From the NCBI GenBank assembly GCA_016125405.1, contig WGLW01000008.1, positions 124,001 to 188,000 on the forward strand: 64,000 nt of DNA. The letters are read 5' to 3'. This DNA comes from Alphaproteobacteria bacterium. Its GTDB lineage: Bacteria; Pseudomonadota; Alphaproteobacteria; Caulobacterales; Hyphomonadaceae. Positions within the stretch are counted from its first letter, which is position 1; each line of letters starts with the position of its first letter. This document shows positions 43,992-53,352 of this stretch, one piece after another. The position numbers and the translations under genes were made by a program. The notes under the pieces were generated by a model. It worked only from the letters and a program-made list of their open reading frames with translations. It ran no database searches and was not told where the DNA came from.

Positions 43992-46201
43992 TACGCTGCT
44001 CCTTCATCGGCATACGCCACAAAGTCTTCCGAGAGTTTGGGCTGAACCGGCATGCGGATGTCCACGCGCGCGCCGGATGCCGCCTGTTCGTTGTCGCCAA
44101 GCCAGATACGGCCGCCATGGTCTTCTACGATCCGCACAACAATCGCCAGGCCGAGCCCGATGCCGTTCTTGCGTGTGGTCACATAAGGTTCGAGGACGCG
44201 GTCGCGGTCGGCTGTCGGGAAGCCGGCGCCGTTGTCGCAGACGGTGATCTGCACTTCGCCGTCTTCCTCGAAGAGATCGATTGTAACGACGCCAGCCTTC
44301 ATCCGCCCGGATTCGAGCGAACGCTCCACGGCCTCGGCCGCGTTCTTCACCACATTGGTCAAAGCCTGCGCCAGCATGCGCTCGTCACCATGCATGCCCA
44401 CCGGGTGGTTTGGAGTGTTCACAACCACCGAAAGGTTCGGCGTCGCCATGCGCTGCGCAAACGCGACCGACTGGACCATGTCGATCAGGTTGAACTCGCC
44501 AAAGGTCGGTTTGGGCATCCGGGCGAAGCTGGAGAATTCCTCCACCATTCGACCGATGTCCGTGACCTGGCGCGTGATCGTGTCGGTGCACCGTTCGAAG
44601 GTTTCACGATCCGATGTGATCTGACTCGAAAATCGCCGGCGCAACCGTTCGGCGGATAACTGGATCGGTGTGAGCGGATTGCGGATTTCGTGCGCAATCC
44701 GACGCGCAACATCCCGCCAGGCCGCCTGCCGTTGCCCCATGATCAACCGGGTTGTGTCGTGGAACGTTATGACGGCGCCCTTCCCGTCTATCTCTGGCGC
44801 GACGCGAACCTGGAAGTGCAGCGTTCCGCTCTCCGCAGGGCGGCGGAAACTCGCCTCGACAGATTGCCCGGTTTCGATGGCGCGGCGTGTCGCCGCCACG
44901 AATTCCGGCGCGACATCGGAAAGCTCGGTCGCGGCTTCAGCTGGATGGACGAAGTTCAACAGGGCCTGGGCCGAGGCGTTGGCAATCGTTACGCGCATAT
45001 CGGAATCGACGCGGATCACACCGGCTTCCACGCCCGACAACACCGCCTCGATAAACCCCGTCCTTGTCTCGGCGTCGATCCGCGCGCGGTCGAGCGCTGT
45101 GGTCTGGCGCGACAACCGTTCAGTCATCTGGTTGAACGCCGCTGTGAGGTCATCAATCTCGTCGCGAACCCGGGGGCGCTTCATGCGAACGGACAAATCG
45201 CCATCGCGCACGGCCCGGGCGGCGCCGGCCAACTGACCAATCGGCATGGCGATGCGCGAAGCGGCCGTCATCCCCAGCCAGGCCGTGCCCAGCAACATGA
45301 GCAACGCCGCCTCGACATAGGAAAGCGTCAGCACGACCGCGAGGCGGTTCCGCCGGGCATTTGCCGCTCGGATGGAATCGAGCTGTTGGCTGGTTTCCTG
45401 AAGGCGCGCTCCGATGGCGGGCGGCACGGGCCTAACTACCGAGACGATCCGGTCGCTGAAACCCGGCAGGCGTGCGACGCCCCGAACCGCGCTCGCATCA
45501 ATCGAAAGGGCGCGGGCGTTATTGTTCAGGCTGTTCCATTGGCTTTCGGACGGCAAAGCCGGTTCGCCTCGCGGCAGCGAAATGAGCGGGTGTCCTGTTG
45601 AGTCCAGAATCGTCAGCTGCGGAAAGTTGCGGTACTCGGCCAGCGTTCGAACGAACTTCTCAAACGTTTCGGGATCGCTCTGGCACGCCGCGTTGCATGT
45701 CTCGAGGTCGGCGGCGACGGCCTGAAGATCCTGGTCGGCCGAACTCGTCAGTTCTTTCTGGGTAGCGTCTCCGGCCGCGCGGGCGCTTTCCACAATCGCC
45801 TGGATAGGCGCGCTGAACCAGTTCTCGACACTGCGGTTGATCGTAACCGCCAGGAAACCTGCGACGAGCACGGTGGGAATCGCCGCCGCAAGCGAAAACA
45901 GGAAGATGATCCGCAGCCGCAGGCGGGCGCCCCCACCCGTCTGGCGATTCTCCCTCAGGAGCTGGAGCACGCGCAGCCCAAGCACGCCGCCAATGCCAGC
46001 AATGGCGACCAGGTTGGCGATCAGCAGCCAGAAGAGCCCGGGTTGGCCAGCCGCCTGCGGGCTTGTGTCAGTGACAGCGACATAGGTCGCCCCCGCAGCG
46101 ATCACCGCGGCCAAGGCAAACAGCGCCTTGAATGTGTTCGATGTCGCCTGTCCAAGCGACAGTCTCTGATGCTGATCTGGCGGATCGGACGCGTCGGCCA
46201 T
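43991..46201 (-). CDS. ntrY: NtrY, membrane sensor histidine kinase
   Basis: 736 aa. Transmembrane helices near 25-45, 55-80, 95-118 and 285-310 around a periplasmic region, a HAMP domain, a PAS domain (about 370-480), then HisKA with RRIAHEIRNPLTPIQLSAER and an ATPase domain (VKNAAEAV, DNGAGFP, GIGLGLAIV). Partner of NtrX in nitrogen and redox/respiration control. The 230 bp between ntrC and ntrY should hold its promoter; I see no clear boxes. Confidence 0.95.
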   Translation of the reverse strand: MADASDPPDQHQRLSLGQATSNTFKALFALAAVIAAGATYVAVTDTSPQAAGQPGLFWLLIANLVAIAGIGGVLGLRVLQLLRENRQTGGGARLRLRIIFLFSLAAAIPTVLVAGFLAVTINRSVENWFSAPIQAIVESARAAGDATQKELTSSADQDLQAVAADLETCNAACQSDPETFEKFVRTLAEYRNFPQLTILDSTGHPLISLPRGEPALPSESQWNSLNNNARALSIDASAVRGVARLPGFSDRIVSVVRPVPPAIGARLQETSQQLDSIRAANARRNRLAVVLTLSYVEAALLMLLGTAWLGMTAASRIAMPIGQLAGAARAVRDGDLSVRMKRPRVRDEIDDLTAAFNQMTERLSRQTTALDRARIDAETRTGFIEAVLSGVEAGVIRVDSDMRVTIANASAQALLNFVHPAEAATELSDVAPEFVAATRRAIETGQSVEASFRRPAESGTLHFQVRVAPEIDGKGAVITFHDTTRLIMGQRQAAWRDVARRIAHEIRNPLTPIQLSAERLRRRFSSQITSDRETFERCTDTITRQVTDIGRMVEEFSSFARMPKPTFGEFNLIDMVQSVAFAQRMATPNLSVVVNTPNHPVGMHGDERMLAQALTNVVKNAAEAVERSLESGRMKAGVVTIDLFEEDGEVQITVCDNGAGFPTADRDRVLEPYVTTRKNGIGLGLAIVVRIVEDHGGRIWLGDNEQAASGARVDIRMPVQPKLSEDFVAYADEGAA

Positions 46202-46431
46202 TCACTCTACCCACGAGCGCTGACCGGGTGCGGCCCTATTTCAGGGGGAGCATTTGTCCGGCAACGACATCACCGGGCATCCCGCGTCCCACCTCTTGTG
46301 GCGGCAGAGAGACACCCCTGTGGCGAGCAAAGCACAGTGTGTGCCGGCCATGCAACAGGAATTGGCTGCTGCGGCGCCAGCGAACTAGAGCTGGATTCCT
46401 GAGGAACCGCCTAGGGCGAGTACACGGAGAT

Positions 46432-47832
46432 CTAGTCGCTTGCCGGCACGCCAAGGCCGTTGATTTTGCTTCTCAACGTATTGCGGTTGAGACCGAGCAG
46501 CGCCGCTGCGCGAACCTTGTTTCCGCTGGTCGCCGCCAGAGCCAATTTTATGAGAGGCCGCTCCACCTGCTCGATGACCGTCTGATAGATCTGGCCTGCT
46601 TCCGCGTCCTTTTCAGGATCAGCGCTTAGCGCCGAGATGAAGTGCCGGGACAGAAGGGCTTCGATTTCCTGCTCGAATTCCTTTTCGTCCGAGCCCCGGG
46701 AGGTGTTGGAGCGCAACTCGCGTTCCACCTCGCGCGCGGAAATGACGGGCTCTGGGCTCAGGGCCGAGAGACGCCGGATAACGTTTTCGAGTTCGCGGAC
46801 GTTGCCCGGCCAATCGTAGGCGACGAGCAAATCGAATGCGCTCTTGTCCAGTTGCTTCTCCGGAAGGCCTTCCTTCTTCGCTCGCACGAGAAAGGCAGAC
46901 GCGAGATCTGGAATGTCATCCTTGCGTTCCCGCAGCGGCGGCAGCGCAAGCGATACGACGTTCAGCCGGTAGTAGAGATCCTCGCGAAAGAGACCCTGGT
47001 CGACCAGGGCGCGCAGATCGTGCTTGGTGGACGCTATGATCCTTACATCCAGATCCTGGCCGGATGCGCCAAACCTTCCGTCCTGCAGAAAGCGGACGAG
47101 ACGTGTTTGCGCTTCAAGCGGCATGTCGCCGACTTCATCAAGAAACAGCGTGCCTGTATCGGCGTCTCGAACGCGACCGGCGCCCTTGCCGCCGCCGAAG
47201 AGTTCGTCCTCGACCTGTTCGCGTTGAAGCGCTGCCAGGCTTACTGCGATGAAGGGGCCGGCCTTGCGTTTGCCCAGCTGATGGATGGCGCGGGCGGTGA
47301 GGTCCTTGCCGGTGCCGCTCTCGCCCTCGATCAGAACAGTCAGATCGTTGTTCATCACCCGGCTGATAACGCGATAGACCGACTGCATCGGCTTGGATCG
47401 ACCGATCAGCGGAAGGCCTTCGTCCTTTTCCGCCCGGCGTTCGGATGGTTCGAGGCCCTTCATGGGTTTCTTCTGCAGCGCCCTGCGAACCGTCTCTGCG
47501 AGCTTGTCGATATCGAACGGTTTGGGCAGGTAATCGTAGGCGCCGTGATCCGAGGCCATGGCGGCGGTGAGCACTGTCGACTGCGCACTGATTACGATGA
47601 CCGGAAGGTCGGGCCGCGCACGCCGGATCTGCGGCAGCATGTCGAAAATGGACTCATCCGGCATGTAGACGTCGGTGATGAGAAGATCGCCCTCTCCCGC
47701 CTGTATCCAGCGCCACAGCGCCGACATCGTGTTGGTTGAGCGAACGTGGTAGCCGTCCTGCGCAAGCGTCTGGCTTATGACAAGCCGGACGCTGGCGTCG
47801 TCGTCAGCGACGAGGATGGTAGGGCCGCTCAT
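46432..47832 (-). CDS. ntrC: NtrC, nitrogen response regulator lacking the GAFTGA loop
   Basis: 466 aa from the ATG at 47832 with AAGGGAAG upstream. Receiver (phospho-Asp in LLITDVYMPDES), AAA+ with Walker A GESGTGKD and LDEVGDMPLEAQTRLV, and a C-terminal Fis helix-turn-helix (NKVRAAALLGLNRNTLRSKI). The sigma54-contact loop is not GAFTGA: ELFGGGKGAGRVRDADTGTLF instead of ELFGHEKGAFTGA. The same loss is known for Caulobacter NtrC. Coupled to ntrB by a 4-base overlap. Confidence 0.93.
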   Translation of the reverse strand: MSGPTILVADDDASVRLVISQTLAQDGYHVRSTNTMSALWRWIQAGEGDLLITDVYMPDESIFDMLPQIRRARPDLPVIVISAQSTVLTAAMASDHGAYDYLPKPFDIDKLAETVRRALQKKPMKGLEPSERRAEKDEGLPLIGRSKPMQSVYRVISRVMNNDLTVLIEGESGTGKDLTARAIHQLGKRKAGPFIAVSLAALQREQVEDELFGGGKGAGRVRDADTGTLFLDEVGDMPLEAQTRLVRFLQDGRFGASGQDLDVRIIASTKHDLRALVDQGLFREDLYYRLNVVSLALPPLRERKDDIPDLASAFLVRAKKEGLPEKQLDKSAFDLLVAYDWPGNVRELENVIRRLSALSPEPVISAREVERELRSNTSRGSDEKEFEQEIEALLSRHFISALSADPEKDAEAGQIYQTVIEQVERPLIKLALAATSGNKVRAAALLGLNRNTLRSKINGLGVPASD

Positions 47833-48914
47833 CGGATACTTCCCTTCTTGCGGGCGAATGGAAACAGAAGGCGCAAGCAAGCCCCCCTAGGGCTGTTGTC
47901 GAGCACGACAAACCCGCCGTGCGCGGACATGATTTCGGCGACAACGGCGAGGCCAACGCCCGCGCCTCCAGACTTCGTGGTGTAGAACGGCTCGAAGATT
48001 CGGCTGATGGCTGACTCCGGAACACCGGGGCCGTTGTCCTGGACGGATATTTCCAGCGCGCCGCGGGCCCGCGGGCCATCGCGACCGGCAAACCGGAAAC
48101 CCGCGCGATAGCGCGTTGCGATACTGATCCTTGGCTTGCTGGCGCCCTGCCCAGCAGCCTCAACTGCGTTTTTCACGATGTTGAGACAGGCTTCGTGAAG
48201 GTGATCGGGGTCAACTTCGATCTCGGGCAAAGACGGGTCATAAAGCAGGTCCACGCGGGAATTGGCGGCAAAGCTGGCTTTCGCCAGCTCGACGACGCTA
48301 TCGATGACGACGTGTACGTTGGTTGGCCGCGTGCGCGGCGCAAAAAATGTCTCGAAGGCTGCGAAACGATCGACAATGCGCTCAATCCGGGCGCCTTCCT
48401 CACGGATAAGCGACAAAAGCGGCTGCTGTTCGCTTGTGGCCTGGCGGGCAAGGAGTTGGGCGGCGCCGACGATGCCTGCCAGCGGATTTTTCACCTCGTG
48501 GCCAAGCATACGCGCGACCTGGGCGACCGCTGTCACTTCGGCGTTGTTTTCCTCCTGCGCCGAACGCGCGGGGGTAAATGTGAGGACCAGTCCACCCTCT
48601 TCGCCGTCGGGCGCCGCGGAAATATCAACCGCAACCGGCGTAATGTGAGGGCTGGCCAGACGAACACCGCGAGCCGAGAGCACGCCGCCTTCCCGCCGGG
48701 CGCGGGAGATAAAATCGAACAGCGGCGCATCCGGCGACAGGACGTCGCTCAGCGGGCGTCCGCGCATCAGCGGGGCCGACCGTGCGAACAAGGTCTCGGC
48801 GGCTGGGTTTACAAAGGTCACCAGGTCGCGGCGACCGATGGCGAGCACCGCGAACGGCACGGCGTCGAGAACCCGGAGCGAAATGGCGTCAGACTCCGAT
48901 AACGTCGAGATCAT
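47829..48914 (-). CDS. ntrB: NtrB, nitrogen sensor histidine kinase
   Basis: 361 aa from the ATG at 48914 with AGGAGGG upstream. PAS domain (about 15-120), HisKA with LGHEVKNPLAGIVGAAQLL (His near 150) and ATPase with NIVKNAVEAA, DNGPGVPESA and GAGVGLAVVAEI. No membrane helix; cytoplasmic, controlled by PII proteins and phosphorylating NtrC. The frame upstream lies inside dusB and is not real. Overlaps dusB and ntrC by 4 bases. Confidence 0.95.
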   Translation of the reverse strand: MISTLSESDAISLRVLDAVPFAVLAIGRRDLVTFVNPAAETLFARSAPLMRGRPLSDVLSPDAPLFDFISRARREGGVLSARGVRLASPHITPVAVDISAAPDGEEGGLVLTFTPARSAQEENNAEVTAVAQVARMLGHEVKNPLAGIVGAAQLLARQATSEQQPLLSLIREEGARIERIVDRFAAFETFFAPRTRPTNVHVVIDSVVELAKASFAANSRVDLLYDPSLPEIEVDPDHLHEACLNIVKNAVEAAGQGASKPRISIATRYRAGFRFAGRDGPRARGALEISVQDNGPGVPESAISRIFEPFYTTKSGGAGVGLAVVAEIMSAHGGFVVLDNSPRGACLRLLFPFARKKGSIR

Positions 48915-49903
48915 GCGGCCGCCCTCCTGCCTGATAGTTCGCTCTGAAGCTGATCGATGAGCGCCGCCGAGCTGTCGCACTGGCACAGACGGCCGCGAAG
49001 CTCGTGCATCGGAGCGAGGCCCATGTCGTTCGCCCAGGCATCGATGAAGGCGGCGACGTGTTTCCGGACGACGCGGACGCCCAGGCGCTCGCCATAAAGA
49101 GTGACCGAAGCCTGGACCTGCTCCGTCACAGATTCGAGCTTCTGCTCCGGTGTGGGCTCGCGCCACTCCCAACGCTGCAAGTCGGCCGCGATCCTTGCGA
49201 GGAGCCAGGGACGTCCAAGCGCACCCCGCCCCACCATGACGCCGGCCGCGCCGGACTGGGCCAACGCCTCCCTGGCCGAAACGGCATCCACGATATCACC
49301 ATTGGCGATCACCGGCAGAGACGTCGCTTCGACAACAGGGGCGATCCGCCGCCAATCGGCTGCGCCGTCATAGAACTGGTTTCGAGTGCGGCCGTGGACC
49401 GTAATCATCCTCGCGCCTTCACCCTCGGCCATGCGCGCCAATTCCGGCGCATTCAAACAGGCTTCATCCCAACCCAGCCGCATCTTTACCGTGACCGGAA
49501 CGCTGACAGCCCGCGCTGTCGCGACGATCAGGCTGCGGGCGAGTTCCGGCTCCCGCATGAGCGCACAACCCGAAAGACCGCCCGTGACCTTTTTCGCGGG
49601 GCAGCCCATGTTGATGTCGATGATGTCCGCCCCGCCCGCCTGCGCCAGTTCTGCGCCAATCCGCATCCACTCCGGATCCCGTCCAACGAGCTGGACGATG
49701 AACGGTCCCCGTCCGTTGTGGGGCGCAACGCGGCGGACAAACTCCTCGGATCTCCGGGCCAGTTCCGCCCCGGCGACCATTTCCGTTACGACCGCAGGTG
49801 CAGCAAAGCGAATGGCCTGGCTGCGAAACGGGGCGTCGGTCACGCCAGACATCGGCGCCAGAAACACTGGCGCTTCGATCTGGACATCTCCCACCAGGAA
49901 CAC
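48911..49903 (-). CDS. dusB: tRNA-dihydrouridine synthase DusB
   Basis: 330-aa FMN TIM-barrel: APMSGVTDAPFRSQAIRF, DINMGCPAKKVTGGLSGCAL (active-site Cys) and HGRTRNQFYDG. Reduces uridine to dihydrouridine in tRNA D-loops. Leads the dusB-ntrB-ntrC operon, a conserved arrangement (nifR3-ntrB-ntrC), and overlaps ntrB by 4 bases. Confidence 0.95.
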   Translation of the reverse strand: MFLVGDVQIEAPVFLAPMSGVTDAPFRSQAIRFAAPAVVTEMVAGAELARRSEEFVRRVAPHNGRGPFIVQLVGRDPEWMRIGAELAQAGGADIIDINMGCPAKKVTGGLSGCALMREPELARSLIVATARAVSVPVTVKMRLGWDEACLNAPELARMAEGEGARMITVHGRTRNQFYDGAADWRRIAPVVEATSLPVIANGDIVDAVSAREALAQSGAAGVMVGRGALGRPWLLARIAADLQRWEWREPTPEQKLESVTEQVQASVTLYGERLGVRVVRKHVAAFIDAWANDMGLAPMHELRGRLCQCDSSAALIDQLQSELSGRRAAA

Positions 49904-49964
49904 GAAACACTCTCCAAACCATCGCCCGTTGTTTGCCTATTTCTTGGGCAATTTGACCCTAGCA

Positions 49965-49993
49965 CATAGAGCATAGCCACGGAAAGTCGTCAA
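49965..49993 (-). promoter_or_regulatory. Candidate dusB-ntrBC promoter
   Basis: On the minus strand: TTGACG (49993-49988), 17-base spacer, TCTATG (49970-49965), about 60 bases before the dusB ATG, in the 92-bp gap shared with divergent ispDF. The -10 match is weak. Confidence 0.35.
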
Positions 49994-49995
49994 AA

Positions 49996-51159
49996 ATGCT
50001 CAATCAAGAGGCGTTTCTTCCCGGCAACACCTGCGCAGCGATCATTGTCGCGGCGGGAAGCGGTTCGCGGCTGGGCGGTCACATTCCCAAGCAATTCCAG
50101 TCACTGAACGGAAAGCCGATGCTTCTCTGGAGCGTCGAACCTTTGCTGCACTGCGAAGAAATCGCCTCTTTGGTGATCGTTCTTCCCGCCGATGCCCAGG
50201 ATTCTGTGGCTGACTTGCTTCCCAAGGATGGGCGGATTGTCGTGACAGCAGGCGGAACGAATCGCACCGATTCGGTCCGGAACGGCCTCGCCGTCCTGAA
50301 GTCCCGCCTCCCCAGCAAGGTTCTGATCCACGACGCCGCCCGGCCGGGGCTGCGCCCGGACGTGATCCGGGAATTGATCTCCGCGCTCGATACCGCTGAC
50401 GCGGCCGCTCCTGCGCTTCCGATCCCGGACGCCATCAAGTCTGTTGGCGAGGACGGCAGACTGGCCACGGTGGCCCGCGACGCGTTAGTGCGTGTCCAGA
50501 CCCCACAGGCCTTTCGCTGGCAGACGATCCTTGAGGCCTACGAAAGCGACACAGGCGCCGTCGACGATCTGGCGCTGGTGGAGAAATCGGGGGCGCGTGT
50601 AACGCTTACGCCCGGCCGTACGGAGCTTATGAAGGTGACGCACCCGGAGGACCTGGCCATCGTTGGGAAACTGATCAGCACGCCCGCCCTGCGGGTTGGG
50701 ACGGGGTTTGATGTCCATGGTTTCGAGGATGGGAATGGCGTGACGCTTTGCGGTGTCCGGATTCCCCATTCCAGGTCGCTGCAGGGCCATTCAGACGCCG
50801 ACGCCGGCTGGCATGCCTTGACAGACGCTATTCTCGGGGCGGCCGCGCTTGGCGACATTGGCGACCACTTCCCTCCCTCCGATCCGAAATGGAAAGGCGC
50901 GTCCAGCGACATCTTCCTGCGCCACACAGTCAAACTTGTCGCTGACAAAGGCTTTCGGATCGTCAACGCGGACATCACGCTGCTTTGCGAAAAGCCGAAG
51001 ATCGGACCACATCGCGAAGCCATGCGCGCCGCGACGGCCGAGACGTTGGGTGTCGATATCGCAAGCGTGAGTGTGAAGGCGACAACGACCGAAAGGCTGG
51101 GATTTCTGGGGCGCGAAGAAGGCGTTGCCGCCCAGGCGGTAGTTCTGCTCGCGGGATAG
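49996..51159 (+). CDS. ispDF: Bifunctional IspD/IspF of the MEP isoprenoid pathway
   Basis: 387 aa with two fused enzymes. The first (about 1-225) is IspD: AAIIVAAGSGSRLGGHIPKQF (CTP site), IHDAARPGLRP. The second (about 232-387) is IspF: RVGTGFDVHGFED (metal), GHSDADAGWHALTDAI, GDIGDHFPPSDPKWKGASS. They make CDP-ME and ME-cPP in isoprenoid synthesis. The fusion is usual in alphaproteobacteria. Divergent from dusB. Confidence 0.96.
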   Translation: MLNQEAFLPGNTCAAIIVAAGSGSRLGGHIPKQFQSLNGKPMLLWSVEPLLHCEEIASLVIVLPADAQDSVADLLPKDGRIVVTAGGTNRTDSVRNGLAVLKSRLPSKVLIHDAARPGLRPDVIRELISALDTADAAAPALPIPDAIKSVGEDGRLATVARDALVRVQTPQAFRWQTILEAYESDTGAVDDLALVEKSGARVTLTPGRTELMKVTHPEDLAIVGKLISTPALRVGTGFDVHGFEDGNGVTLCGVRIPHSRSLQGHSDADAGWHALTDAILGAAALGDIGDHFPPSDPKWKGASSDIFLRHTVKLVADKGFRIVNADITLLCEKPKIGPHREAMRAATAETLGVDIASVSVKATTTERLGFLGREEGVAAQAVVLLAG

Positions 51160-51227
51160 GCCGGCCAGCGCAACAGGCGACAAACGGACTGGCGAAAGCT
51201 AGCCTCCAACTCAACCGGGAGGCGCCC

Positions 51228-51719
51228 ATGTTCGACGATCACCTGATGATGCTTGCTCGCCTGACGCTCGATGAGGCTCAACAGCGGCGGCTAAAGATCG
51301 TGACGGCCGAGAGTTGCACCGGCGGGTTGATCGCGGGTCTGCTGACTGAAATTCCCGGCTCTTCGGCCACCGTGGAGCGCGGCTTCATCGTTTATTCCAA
51401 CAAGGCGAAGGAAGAGATGCTGGGCGTGCCCGGCGACCTGATCGCCGATGCTGGAGCGGTATCCGAACCGGTCGCGCGGGCAATGGCGGAAGGGGCGCTT
51501 GAGGAAAGCCGGGCCAATATCGCTGTCGCTGTCACGGGCGTCGCCGGCCCGGGGGGCGGCACGCCGCTCAAACCCGTTGGGCTGGTTCATTTCGCGGTAG
51601 CCCGTGAGAACAAGCCCATCTTCCACCAGGTCATGCGTTTCGGCGACGTCGGGCGAACCAAGGTTCGGTTGCAGACAGTGGAAACGGCCCTCGAAATGGT
51701 CCGGAAGATGATGACGTGA
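51228..51719 (+). CDS. CinA-type nicotinamide-nucleotide amidase
   Basis: 163 aa, ATG at 51228 with GGGAGG upstream. TAESCTGGLIAGLLTEIPGS, GFIVYSNKAKEEMLGV and VTGVAGPGGGTPLKPVGLV are the signature of the CinA C-terminal domain, which deamidates NMN (PncC). The N-terminal MoCF domain of full CinA is lacking. Follows ispDF. Confidence 0.92.
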   Translation: MFDDHLMMLARLTLDEAQQRRLKIVTAESCTGGLIAGLLTEIPGSSATVERGFIVYSNKAKEEMLGVPGDLIADAGAVSEPVARAMAEGALEESRANIAVAVTGVAGPGGGTPLKPVGLVHFAVARENKPIFHQVMRFGDVGRTKVRLQTVETALEMVRKMMT

Positions 51720-51734
51720 GACCTGGTTGCTGGA

Positions 51735-52202
51735 TCACGTGAGACGTGGGGCGGCGACTTTCTCAAAGCGCCTGTCGGCTTCCTGAACAAAGGCGTCGAT
51801 CAGCCGGGTCACCGCGTGATCGCGATTAGCGTCCGCCAGCGCCTGAAGCAGGAAATTCCGGAATTCAAATCGTATCGCGAAGTCGACCCGCGCGCCTGCG
51901 GCCGAGCCGGCAAATCGCCATGTATTTGACAGTTTCCGGAAAGGGCCACGCACCAGGCTGACGTCAATCGCCAGCTCAGGCCGACGCGTTTCGATGTCAG
52001 TCACAAAGGTTTCCGTGAAACCCTTGAACCCAACCGATGTTTCTGCCCGTCCTCGCCAGCCTGAAGCGGTCTCCTGGTCATTAATCAGCCTGAGAGACTG
52101 GATCCAGCGGATAAAATCCGGATAGCGACCCACATCGGAAACCAGATCAAAGAGGTCTTCCGGCCGATACGGCAACTCCATCGAGCGTTTGAGAGTTGTC
52201 AT
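51735..52202 (-). CDS. Coq10/RatA-family START-domain protein
   Basis: 155 aa polyketide-cyclase/START-like fold (LPYRPEDLFDLVSDVGRYPDFI, GFTETFVTDI, FAIRFEFRNFLLQ). Homologues include yeast Coq10, which carries ubiquinone in the respiratory chain, and RatA. Next to lipA in many alphaproteobacteria; ligand presumed ubiquinone. Confidence 0.88.
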   Translation of the reverse strand: MTTLKRSMELPYRPEDLFDLVSDVGRYPDFIRWIQSLRLINDQETASGWRGRAETSVGFKGFTETFVTDIETRRPELAIDVSLVRGPFRKLSNTWRFAGSAAGARVDFAIRFEFRNFLLQALADANRDHAVTRLIDAFVQEADRRFEKVAAPRLT

Positions 52203-52216
52203 GAGCAGGACGTCGG

Positions 52217-53200
52217 TCAGCGGCCGAGGCTGGCTTCGCGCGCCGCCCGCAGACGCATGAAATCCTCACCCGCATGATAGGACGACCGGGTGAGCGGGCT
52301 GGCCGAAACCATCAGGAACCCCTTGGATCGCGCTGCAACCTCAAGAGCCGAGAATTCCTCAGGCGACCAGAAACGATCAACCGCGGCATGTTTCCGGGTC
52401 GGCTGCAGATACTGCCCGATGGTGAGAAAATCGATTCCGGCGACGCGCATGTCGTCCATCACCTGCAACACTTCATCGAGCGTTTCGCCGAGGCCGACCA
52501 TCAGACCGGATTTTGTGAACTGGGACGGATCCCGTTCCTTGACGCGCTCAAGCAGCCGGAGCGACGCGTAATATCGCGAGCCAGGCCGGATAGCGAGATA
52601 AAGGCGCGGGACAGTTTCCAGGTTGTGGTTGAATACATCAGGTTTGGCGTCGATCACGATTTCCGCCGCCCGTCCCTTGCGCAGAAAATCCGGCGTCAGG
52701 ATTTCAATTGTGGCCGTGGGCGCGGCCGCGCGAATGGCCAAGACGGTCGCCGCAAAGTGCGCTGCGCCGCCATCGTTGAGATCGTCGCGGTCTACCGAAG
52801 TAATGACGACATGGGACAAGCCCATAGCCGCAACAGCTTCGCCAACGCGGCGCGGTTCATCCGGGTCCAGCGCCAGCGGCAGTCCTGTCCTGACATTGCA
52901 GAAGGAACAGGCGCGCGTGCACGTGTCTCCCATGATCATCATGGTCGCGTGTTTTTTGGTCCAGCACTCGCCAATGTTGGGGCAGCCCGCTTCCTCACAA
53001 ACCGTGTGAAGTCGCGCGTCGCGAACGATCTTCCGGGTTTCCAGATAGCCTTCGCTCGTTGGCGCCTTGACCCGAATCCATGACGGCTTGCGAAGAATCG
53101 GAGTGTCGGGCCGATTCTGCTTTTCCGGGTGCCGCGGGCGATCTTCCGGCAATCGCGGCGCACCGTTTGGCTGATCTTTGGCGTCGATAAGCGTGGGCAT
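52217..53200 (-). CDS. lipA: Lipoyl synthase LipA
   Basis: 327-aa radical-SAM enzyme inserting two sulfurs into octanoyl groups. The auxiliary cluster uses Cys residues in [13 protein letters not shown] and the SAM cluster is CTRACSFCN (CxxxCxxC). The conserved late segment [10 protein letters not shown] is also present. Makes the lipoyl groups needed by PdhB and PdhC in this window. Upstream of the Coq10-like gene in the same direction. Confidence 0.97.
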   Translation of the reverse strand: MPTLIDAKDQPNGAPRLPEDRPRHPEKQNRPDTPILRKPSWIRVKAPTSEGYLETRKIVRDARLHTVCEEAGCPNIGECWTKKHATMMIMGDTCTRACSFCNVRTGLPLALDPDEPRRVGEAVAAMGLSHVVITSVDRDDLNDGGAAHFAATVLAIRAAAPTATIEILTPDFLRKGRAAEIVIDAKPDVFNHNLETVPRLYLAIRPGSRYYASLRLLERVKERDPSQFTKSGLMVGLGETLDEVLQVMDDMRVAGIDFLTIGQYLQPTRKHAAVDRFWSPEEFSALEVAARSKGFLMVSASPLTRSSYHAGEDFMRLRAAREASLGR

Positions 53201-53320
53201 GGGCCCTGATATCCTGAGTTGCAGCCCGGGGAAACTGCCCGGCGGCGCGGGGGAATTCCAGACTGAGTGTTCGCGTTTGTGCTGCCGCTGACGCGAGATA
53301 TATTGATCAAAACGACAAAA

Positions 53321-53340
53321 TGTGACCCCCCGGGGTCACA
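53321..53340. promoter_or_regulatory. Palindromic operator candidate before the acyl-CoA synthetase gene
   Basis: TGTGACCCC and GGGGTCACA form a perfect 9-bp inverted repeat with a CC centre, one base before the GGGAGAGG ribosome site. Its position overlaps the likely transcription start; a repressor of TetR/FadR/GntR type would fit. The centre is too long for a CRP site. Confidence 0.6.
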
Positions 53341-53352
53341 GGGAGAGGCGTG

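Noticed and set aside
42612-44045. A 477-codon rightward open frame opposite ntrX
   Set aside because: Lies fully over ntrX, whose domains are unmistakable; long antisense frames are common in GC-rich DNA.
53321-53340. CRP/FNR site
   Set aside because: TGTGA and TCACA are separated by 10 bases, not 6, and the centre is C/G only.
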